From an uncultured Bacteroidales bacterium (lineage in GTDB: Bacteria; Bacteroidota; Bacteroidia; Bacteroidales; Paludibacteraceae): a DNA stretch of 39,167 nucleotides. The stretch is taken from NCBI GenBank assembly GCA_946534715.1, contig CAMNCW010000045.1, positions 1 to 39,167 on the forward strand, in the 5' to 3' direction. This document shows, piece by piece, positions 33,701 through 39,167 of this stretch. The notes under the pieces were generated by a model. The model was not told the DNA's origin and did no database searches. It worked only from the letters and a program-made list of their open reading frames with translations. The translations under genes and the position numbers were made by a program. Position 1 is the stretch's first letter; every line of letters starts with the position of its first letter.

Positions 33701-36700
33701 ACGGTAACCGATCTCCGTAAACAATCGATTACATGGAATCAAAACCTCTATGGCCTGTTGACAACCAGTGGTTCTGTGGAATTGAATGCAACTGCTACCA
33801 GCGGTGGTGAGATCACTTATACTTCTGCTAACACGAATGTAGTGAAAATAGAGGGTAACATCCTGACCGTAGTGGGCGAGGGTGAAACTACTATTACGGC
33901 TACGCAAGGCGGATATACGGATAAAGAAGGTGTAGAATGGCTTGCTGTATCGCAGAACAACTATGTCATTGTTCGCAATCCTGCATCCCAATGTAACGAA
34001 AAAGCACTATCGCAAGGCTCTTTGACGCTCAATGGTAGCAAGAAACAACAGGACTATAATCTCAACGGTGTTCCTGCCGTACTGACTTTCACCGCTAAAC
34101 ATGGTACAAAGAACAGCAGTTCGTGGGGAAGTGCTTCATATTCACCCCTCATTGTAGAACAATACCTCTATGAAAATGGTATTTTTGAATGGTACGTGGT
34201 ATATAACGAAGTAGTAGGCACTGGCGATACCCAGTCCGGCAACATCGCTATCAACGAAGCGGCTACCAAACTGCGTTTCCGTACACTGGAAACAGGTACC
34301 GATCACACGATCAGCAATATTCAGGTTTCGCGCAAGAAATTCATGCGTGCGGATGTGGCTTCTGTGGATCAAGAGGCTGAGACCTATACCGTTTGGCAGA
34401 AGACGATTACCGTCAGTCACTCCAATATCGACCTGATGACCCTCTCTACCAAACAAGGTCTGTTGAACTTGAGCAGCGCAACGCTGGGCGAAGGATGCGG
34501 CTCTTACGGCGACGATGTGTTCACCGTCAACTTCACGCCTTCGGCGAAAAATCAGGAATACAAAGATACGATTGTTATTACCGATGGTAAGGCACAGCCT
34601 ACTACTATTGAGATACCCGTACGCCTTGTTACCAAGGGTCTGAATCAGTCTATCAGCGACTTCGAACTGCCCGCTGAGGCTCTCGCTACCGATGAGATAG
34701 CTGTTGCAACTACCGCTTCCAGCGGTTTGGAGGTATCTTTCCTTAGCTCCGACAGTGCTGTGGCTTATGTAGAAGCAGGTAAATTGGTTATTCTCAAAGC
34801 AGGCGAGGTGACAATCACCGCCGTGCAGGAAGGAAACGAGAAATACAATGCGGCTCCTTCGGTAGGAAAGACTATCATTATCAACAAAGTATCTACCTCT
34901 GTCACCACCGCTCCTGTTGCAGCAACGATCGTCTATGGACAGACGCTGAGTGAATCGGCACTGACCGACGGAGAAGCTACCGTAGCCGGTTCGTTCCAAT
35001 GGGAGACCCCGGAAACCAAACCGGCAGCAGGCACACCGAACTATAATGTGATCTTTGTTCCTGAGCAGGACGGCATTTATGCAACATCCACTACGATTGT
35101 CAGTGTGCGCGTAGAGAAAGCAACACCGGTGGTAACCGCTTGGCCGACAGCTACGGAGATTACAATCGCCCAGAGTGTAGGCGATGCCGAATTGCAGAAC
35201 GGCGAAGCAAACGTGGAAGGTACATTCGCATGGAAGAACCCGTCTGAGAGCCGTCTGAAGCCCGGTACATATGAGCGTACGGTTGTCTTTACGCCGGCTG
35301 ATGCTAACTACAACACCGTGGAAAACGCTGTGAACGTGACGGTTATCAATGTACTGGCACGCGTAATTGACAAACCCGAACCGGTTGTGGAAAATCCTGT
35401 TTATGGCATGACTCTGAAGGATGTAACGCTGCAAGGCGGTAGCGCGAACATAGCCGGTTCTTTCGCATGGAAAGATAACACAACTCCGCTTCTCGCCGGC
35501 ACGAATGATTACTCCGTGGTATTCACTCCGGAAGATTTGGAACTCTATTCGCCGGTAGAAACAGTCGTTTCTTTGACGGTAGCCAAAGCAACTCCGACCA
35601 TAACCGTTCAGCCTGTAGCCGGCGAGTTGACTTATGGCAACTCTCTCAAAGTCTCCGTATTGAGCAACGGTGCCGCAAGCGTTGAAGGTGCATTCGCATG
35701 GAAAGAAGGCGAGAAAGTGCTGACAGTAGGCGAGAGCGCGCAAACGGTGGTATTTACTCCGACGGATGCAGATAACTACAATACTGTAGAAACCGAAGTG
35801 AATGTAACGGTAGTCAAGACACCATTGACCATTACCGCTGAAAACAAAGAAGGACGTTTCGGCGAAGCGGCTCCCGAGTACACCGTTGCTTATCAAGGCT
35901 TCGTGCCGGAAGAAACAGCAGCTATGCTCGGCGGTGAACTGACCTTCGCGTGCGACTATGAGGCAGGCATGCCTGTAGGCGAATATGAGATCGTTCCGAG
36001 TGGTTTGAGTTCCGATAATTATCAAATCGTCTTTGTACCCGGCAAACTGACCGTAATTGGTGCCGCTGTGACCGCTACAGCTCCTGTGGCTAAAGAGAAT
36101 ATGTCTTATGACGGTTCGGCGCAAGAGTTGGTGGTAGCCGGCGAAACGAATGACGGAGAAATGCAATATTCGCTGGATAACGAGAACTGGAGTACCAATG
36201 TGCCGACAGGCGTTGACGCCGGTGAGTACACGGTATATTATAAGGTGATCGGCGATGAGAACCACAGCGATCTGATTGTGGACGAACCGATCCGCGTGAT
36301 GATTGCTAAAACAACTCAGACAATCGTTTGGTCGCAGGAACTGACGGAAATCAAAGCAGGCAGTGCGCCTCTCCAGTTAACTCCGATCGCATCTTCCGGT
36401 CTGGAGGTGACCATTGAGAGCTCCGATCCTACGATCGCTTATATTGACGAGGAGAATCAGCTGCACGCCCTGGCTTCCGGTGAGGTGACAATTACCGCTA
36501 AACAAGAAGGCACAACCAATTATGCAGCTGCTGAGCCTGTTCAACAGAAACTGACCATTTTGGCGGCAGTCGATATCGATCCTGTCGAGCCGGGTGACAC
36601 CCGCTTGAAACAGCATATATATTGGGAATTTGGCGAAAACTATACGGAAGGCGACGTGATTGATATGAAAGACTTCTGGGATCAGACGATTTATATCTAT

Positions 36701-37051
36701 GTGGAGGCACAAAATACTAATGGCAAGTGGACCGAAATGAATGTAAACCTCGTCAGCTCGGATAATACGGTGGCTTCTGTTTATGATGCAGGAGACGGTG
36801 AGTTCTACTTATCTCCGCTGTCAGCAGGCACTGTAGTGATTACAGCTGTTCAGGCAGGAAACGAGACCTATCAGCCGGTTGCTTCTTCGAAGACCTTTGT
36901 GATCGTTGACACGCGTACAGTGGTAGATCCTACTACCGGTTGCGAGAACGTAGAAGCAGGCGCAAAGGCGGTTAAGATCATCCGTGACGGCCAACTCTTC
37001 ATCATCCGTGGAGACAAGACCTATACTCCTTCCGGTCTTCTGGTGAAGTAA
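30782..37051 (+). CDS. Giant surface repeat protein with InlB-type, Ig-like and MBG-like domains
   Basis: The start is the ATG at 30782, just before a signal peptide ([20 protein letters not shown] to NVWA); an ATG at 30788 is also possible, while longer frames begin inside the promoter. The 2089-residue protein has an N-terminal domain, two InlB-type repeats (about 150-219 and 220-288, each with GWYTT or GWFTA and YAHW), many BIG2-like Ig domains (V-T-I-T-A-x-Q-E-G-N patterns), a discoidin-like or jelly-roll segment (near 32700-33130), four 72- to 78-residue repeats (34910-35820, each with G-x-F-x-W and V-x-F-T/V-P) and MBG-like domains (about 1681-1843). It ends in the tag ([10 protein letters not shown]). 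Such proteins act as adhesins or stalks; no enzyme motif is seen. Confidence 0.9.
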   Translation: MNMKKTTKFYKHLFIICLLLGLSSNVWAGTYYGKCNAYAVFDNGINRTAGGVYVSLNGNWPSNDDNYIASDNSSKNQYTAAWNSSVNFSVNLQAKAWPGYQFDGWYDQQANGSLKSSNAKYSETLTATSKSEGSPTTINRYAYFSLAKFTVTFNANGGSVETGTKEVTYTKTYGKLPTPTREGYEFAGWYTTATGGNEITSSSTFNLTTAQTLYAHWKQTVTFDVNGEGGNVNPATKQVINGYTYGELPTPTRRFYDFAGWFTAAEGGTQVTAATKVTATEHHSLYAHWTLHPEDQVVNWGTMLLYMAKNTRQAIAPVTNSGITSYTCVSDNEAVISIDGGYLVANVPGEANITINFDGNQYFNPATMTAKFTVLNKETPNFRPNGFNAEGTNELKVDDIVTLSLTNVSEGLNGQFTAVATTDDVIGITRDGNALVFTALHEGSTSITVSQADNEDFFAATQTYTFNVTRYEPEFSLTATNLELGQIATLSLNHVDGQTITFEPEGIVSYDANSGLITAMAQGTTTLSISQPQTNSIAAKDAQYTITVSKKTPTLTVIMNDEPATNLTILRGETVNVSFEKESDAEVVVTNISGAQFVSYVDGVMTTGGVGTAKYRATLAETDTYQAKSVDFTVKVEAYAGHLTISDRAYTIGSGSATDWTHKYETMHFEGIPDKLSFNYAYLYVAESNIGNPTLNFDGLSDVAKFFLQSVEESKKGHDNIHMLYVEQSADGNTWETIWTDDDATNKDTRSSGEIQLKNTTRYIRFHHSCNFSNSYTNIHVSELKYVEDPDPKSIDFGSAVINSGEVSKTSIINWCNIAPMTASCSNSRFTVTPAQFGNFEQAGTQILTISYTHTNEDGVQEGDITITNGTQTKTIHVKATTTKRPQAINWNADLAATGFAMNIGEQYPNEDVIPVVATATNGERITYVSDNSEVIEVIADTALLAKSIGTANITAYQAGDAEYEEVSSIKQFTVTDLRKQSITWNQNLYGLLTTSGSVELNATATSGGEITYTSANTNVVKIEGNILTVVGEGETTITATQGGYTDKEGVEWLAVSQNNYVIVRNPASQCNEKALSQGSLTLNGSKKQQDYNLNGVPAVLTFTAKHGTKNSSSWGSASYSPLIVEQYLYENGIFEWYVVYNEVVGTGDTQSGNIAINEAATKLRFRTLETGTDHTISNIQVSRKKFMRADVASVDQEAETYTVWQKTITVSHSNIDLMTLSTKQGLLNLSSATLGEGCGSYGDDVFTVNFTPSAKNQEYKDTIVITDGKAQPTTIEIPVRLVTKGLNQSISDFELPAEALATDEIAVATTASSGLEVSFLSSDSAVAYVEAGKLVILKAGEVTITAVQEGNEKYNAAPSVGKTIIINKVSTSVTTAPVAATIVYGQTLSESALTDGEATVAGSFQWETPETKPAAGTPNYNVIFVPEQDGIYATSTTIVSVRVEKATPVVTAWPTATEITIAQSVGDAELQNGEANVEGTFAWKNPSESRLKPGTYERTVVFTPADANYNTVENAVNVTVINVLARVIDKPEPVVENPVYGMTLKDVTLQGGSANIAGSFAWKDNTTPLLAGTNDYSVVFTPEDLELYSPVETVVSLTVAKATPTITVQPVAGELTYGNSLKVSVLSNGAASVEGAFAWKEGEKVLTVGESAQTVVFTPTDADNYNTVETEVNVTVVKTPLTITAENKEGRFGEAAPEYTVAYQGFVPEETAAMLGGELTFACDYEAGMPVGEYEIVPSGLSSDNYQIVFVPGKLTVIGAAVTATAPVAKENMSYDGSAQELVVAGETNDGEMQYSLDNENWSTNVPTGVDAGEYTVYYKVIGDENHSDLIVDEPIRVMIAKTTQTIVWSQELTEIKAGSAPLQLTPIASSGLEVTIESSDPTIAYIDEENQLHALASGEVTITAKQEGTTNYAAAEPVQQKLTILAAVDIDPVEPGDTRLKQHIYWEFGENYTEGDVIDMKDFWDQTIYIYVEAQNTNGKWTEMNVNLVSSDNTVASVYDAGDGEFYLSPLSAGTVVITAVQAGNETYQPVASSKTFVIVDTRTVVDPTTGCENVEAGAKAVKIIRDGQLFIIRGDKTYTPSGLLVK

Positions 37052-37073
37052 AACTACTTATCATCAATATGGA

Positions 37074-37107
37074 AAGAGGTGTGTCGGAAGGCACATCTCT
37101 TTTTTTT
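37074..37107 (+). terminator. Intrinsic terminator of the giant gene
   Basis: AAGAGGTGTG (37074-37083) pairs with CACATCTCTT (37092-37101) with one G-T pair, followed by six more T. It lies 23 bases after the stop codon. Confidence 0.85.
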
Positions 37108-37133
37108 GTGATGTGTTATAAAACATGAAATGT

Positions 37134-37283
37134 TCAATTATTAAGAAACGGCTACACCTTATTATTATTCGCGCGTATATACGCGAGAAAAATTTGCATA
37201 ATTCAAAGAATTATATTAACTTTGCACACTTTTTTTGCTGTAAAGTGCCACAAATGCTTAGCAAAATCTTAAAAATCGTATAT
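37134..37283 (+). promoter_or_regulatory. Duplicated upstream region, copy 2
   Basis: It aligns with 30551-30705. This copy keeps a perfect 14-bp palindrome CGCGTATATACGCG (37172-37185), 8 bases before the -33 box; in copy 1 it is degraded to an ACGCGT core. A binding site for a regulator is a reasonable guess. Confidence 0.8.
37193..37225 (+). promoter_or_regulatory. Promoter of the second giant gene
   Basis: TTTG (37193-37196), 20 bases, TAACTTTGC (37217-37225). The spacer (CATAATTCAAAGAATTATAT) is nearly the same as in copy 1. Confidence 0.75.
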
Positions 37284-37329
37284 TTTGTAAAGTCGAGTTG
37301 GCAATTGTCCACATATTAAACAAAACGGC

Positions 37330-37385
37330 GAATTGAGCGAATTAAACTAATTTATAAGTTCACGAATTAAACGAATTAAACGAAA
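37330..37385. repeat. AATTCGTTTAATT-type repeat, inverse orientation
   Basis: GAATTAAACGAATTAAACGA and GTTCACGAATTAAACG pieces; the inverse complement matches the copies at 22146, 22221 and 25167. It ends about 30 bases before the ATG at 37416. Confidence 0.75.
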
Positions 37386-37415
37386 TATATAATCAAAAAT
37401 CGAAATCATAAAATC

Positions 37416-39167
37416 ATGAAAATGATGAAAAATATATTCAAAATTATGAAAGAAATGATGAATATTAAAATGAGTGCGGAGATGAATAAGGGGATTGAAA
37501 ATCTCAAAAATCTCATGCAAATTTTTAGCGATATCGTCAATATCGCCAATATCGCCATGCAGATTTTTAAGCGTTCGGCGGCTGAGGCGCTCCGTACTGT
37601 ACCCGTGAAGAGTACGGTAAAGGTAGCACAAAGGTCTAGGATTAGTCCGTTGCGCTATGCTTTCGCTATGGTGGCGATGATGATTTTAGGCGGATGGAAT
37701 AGTGAGGTGTGGGGATATGATTATGTTGCAAATGTTGCTATTGGAGAAGGAAAAGGACGCGCTTATGCTGAGTGTTATAGTGATGCATGCTGTGGTCGAG
37801 GCGGATTGAAAGCAACAACTGAAACAGCAAATTCTTCGATAATACAAACTGCCAAATGTGAAATTTCTTTACCAACAACTCAAGGTCACTTAATATTTTA
37901 TGCGAATCCAGAAAGTGGTTATAGTTGGGTTGGATGGTACAAAGAGGTTGGCTGTTCTAATTTAGTCAGCAGTGATCAGACGTATACAACAGATAAAGTA
38001 ACGAAAGGTTTAAATGTGACATGCTATGCTAAATTTACTCCGAATTCATATACGATAGCGTACAATAACAATGGTGGTTCTGGGAGTATGGATAATACAT
38101 CTGCAGAGTATGATGAGGAGGTGACTCTGAGGACGAATACTTTTTATAAGAGAAAATATACAGTAACATATAACGCCAATGGTGGAACGTGCGCAACGAG
38201 TGTTGATTATGCTTGCTATCCTTTTGAGGGATGGAAAAAAGAAAATGCAGGAGTCTCTTATGCAGATGGCGCAACTGTAAGTAATTTAACTGCTACAAAT
38301 GGTCAAATAGTTACTATGTATGCTCAATGGGGAAGCGGGACGACAGCAGTAATTCTACCGACGCCGACAAAAGATGGATATCAGTTTGATGGGTGGTATG
38401 TGGGATCTATTGCGCCGGCAAATAAGATAGAGACAGCAACTTATACTCCGACATCGAATGTGACGTTAGTAGCAAACTGGGTTGATAAGTATGATTTAGA
38501 TATTCGGGGTGTTAGTACTACTATCAGTAATGAAGCTTGGAATCTGACAGATGCTTTTGAGTTTGTTCGTGCGGATAAAGAGCACATGACTGTAAACATC
38601 GGAAATGAGGATGTAATTGGTTATGATATGGAAAACAATACCATTACCGCGAAGGCAATAGGTTCATCAACCATTTCTTTTACACAAAATACCTCTGCAA
38701 CGGTTAATGAAGGTACTTCTTCTGTATGGACGATTAAGGTAGATAGTGTAGCAAACACTTTAGCGGTATTGGATACAACGTTTACCAAATATGTGGATGA
38801 TGAAATTATAGGTGTTCGTTCTGGTCAAAATAGTAATGGAACAATTAGTACGACAAGCAGCAATTCGAATTTGGCGCACTATGATATAGTAAATAACAAG
38901 ATTGTTATTCCGAATACTGACGAGCTGTCATCGCCATTAGGTAATGTTACAATCACTATAACACAAGCAGCGACTGCTAAATATAAATTTAAGAAACATA
39001 CCATTACTCTGACGGTAAATAAAAAAACTCCATCATTCTCTGGATCGGCATATAACGATTTGAAAGTGGATGATGTGCAGACAGCGGATTATAGTTATTC
39101 GAATGTATCTGCGGCTAAGCCGACAGCAAGTAGCGATGATGATTTTTATTATACGATAGATGATATT
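37416..39167 (+). CDS. Second giant surface repeat protein, 3' end outside window
   Basis: The frame is open from the ATG at 37416 to the window end (584 codons). The signal peptide-like stretch (YAFAMVAMMILGGWNSEVWG) is only at about residues 81-103; the first 80 residues are odd, Met- and Lys-rich, and partly coded by a REP-like element, so the true start may be the ATG at 37668 or a TTG at 37650. After it come a domain with GKGRAYAECYSDACC, related to the first giant protein's start ([12 protein letters not shown]), and InlB-type repeats ([34 protein letters not shown]), then BIG2-like domains. Codons are more AT-rich than in the first giant gene. It is a diverged paralogue behind a copied promoter. 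Confidence 0.85.
   Translation, partial: MKMMKNIFKIMKEMMNIKMSAEMNKGIENLKNLMQIFSDIVNIANIAMQIFKRSAAEALRTVPVKSTVKVAQRSRISPLRYAFAMVAMMILGGWNSEVWGYDYVANVAIGEGKGRAYAECYSDACCGRGGLKATTETANSSIIQTAKCEISLPTTQGHLIFYANPESGYSWVGWYKEVGCSNLVSSDQTYTTDKVTKGLNVTCYAKFTPNSYTIAYNNNGGSGSMDNTSAEYDEEVTLRTNTFYKRKYTVTYNANGGTCATSVDYACYPFEGWKKENAGVSYADGATVSNLTATNGQIVTMYAQWGSGTTAVILPTPTKDGYQFDGWYVGSIAPANKIETATYTPTSNVTLVANWVDKYDLDIRGVSTTISNEAWNLTDAFEFVRADKEHMTVNIGNEDVIGYDMENNTITAKAIGSSTISFTQNTSATVNEGTSSVWTIKVDSVANTLAVLDTTFTKYVDDEIIGVRSGQNSNGTISTTSSNSNLAHYDIVNNKIVIPNTDELSSPLGNVTITITQAATAKYKFKKHTITLTVNKKTPSFSGSAYNDLKVDDVQTADYSYSNVSAAKPTASSDDDFYYTIDDI
37514..37570. repeat. REP-like palindromic element, copy 2, inside a coding frame
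   Basis: GCGATATCGTCAATATCGCC and a further CAATATCGCC unit are flanked by direct repeats CATGCAAATTTTTA (37514) and CATGCAGATTTTTA (37556). The element lies in frame in the 5' part of the second giant gene (residues 34-51). Confidence 0.75.

Larger units (their letters stand above)
37052..37415. other. Intergenic region between the two giant genes
   Basis: The 364 bases hold the terminator of the first gene, the duplicated upstream region with promoter, and an AATTCGTTTAATT-type repeat in inverse orientation just before the next start codon. No gene or RNA is visible. Confidence 0.7.

Noticed and set aside
34142..36265. Very long open frame on the minus strand (707 codons) opposite the giant gene
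   Set aside because: The plus-strand frame has a signal peptide, repeats and the C-terminal tag. The opposite frame is Cys/His/Arg-rich with no domain and arises from codon bias in repetitive DNA.
37347..37631. 94-codon minus-strand frame
   Set aside because: It is opposite the start of the second giant gene and its apparent similarity to a frame at 30321-30506 comes from the shared palindromic DNA.

Overview
The window reads as Bacteroidota, most likely an uncultured gut or rumen member of the Bacteroidales. The promoters have the phylum's TTTG-N20-TAnnTTTGC form. There are Wzi-type and TonB-receptor-like outer-membrane barrels, several exported proteins share a C-terminal tag that looks like a type IX secretion signal, and ribosome-binding sites are hard to see. 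I see no tRNA, rRNA, insertion sequence, phage gene or CRISPR array. The genus cannot be told from the sequence alone.

Layout. (1) 1-824 is the 3' part of an AAA+ ATPase with a DUF4143-type C-terminus, followed by a two-way terminator and the remnant of a convergent gene. (2) 1213-9377, plus strand, carries grpE and dnaJ, then envelope genes with almost no spacing: a GT39-type glycosyltransferase, a GtrA-like flippase, two outer-membrane proteins of unknown function and an O-antigen ligase-like protein. (3) 9276-22071, minus strand, is one tightly packed run starting at an mlaE promoter: mlaE, mlaF, an orphan M6-protease propeptide, an M6 metalloprotease, an ExoIII-type nuclease, a four-helix-bundle (S23/IVP) gene in a repeat nest, lptB, a Kelch lipoprotein, a Wzi-like barrel and five glycosyltransferase genes, one fused to an LPS-kinase-like domain. 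Much of it concerns building and exporting surface glycan and keeping outer-membrane lipid order. (4) 22511-29300, minus strand, holds three secreted modular proteins with near-identical signal peptides, related 5' leaders and the C-terminal tag. (5) 29503-39167, plus strand, holds a small exported protein and two very large repeat proteins (InlB-type, Ig-like and MBG-like domains) behind duplicated promoter regions; the second runs off the window.

The most notable signals are non-coding. Six of nine promoters carry TTGCATATATGC or a close variant overlapping the -33 box. Two secreted-protein genes share an upstream block at exactly the same distance from the promoter, and all three share a leader. 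Short-period repeats of several families sit on or next to stop codons throughout, and one has gone in frame into a membrane glycosyltransferase gene. A 74-bp unit is repeated three times beside the four-helix-bundle gene. A REP-like palindromic element occurs upstream of one giant gene and inside the 5' end of the next. Five otherwise different exported proteins end in the same compact tag of about 25 residues.
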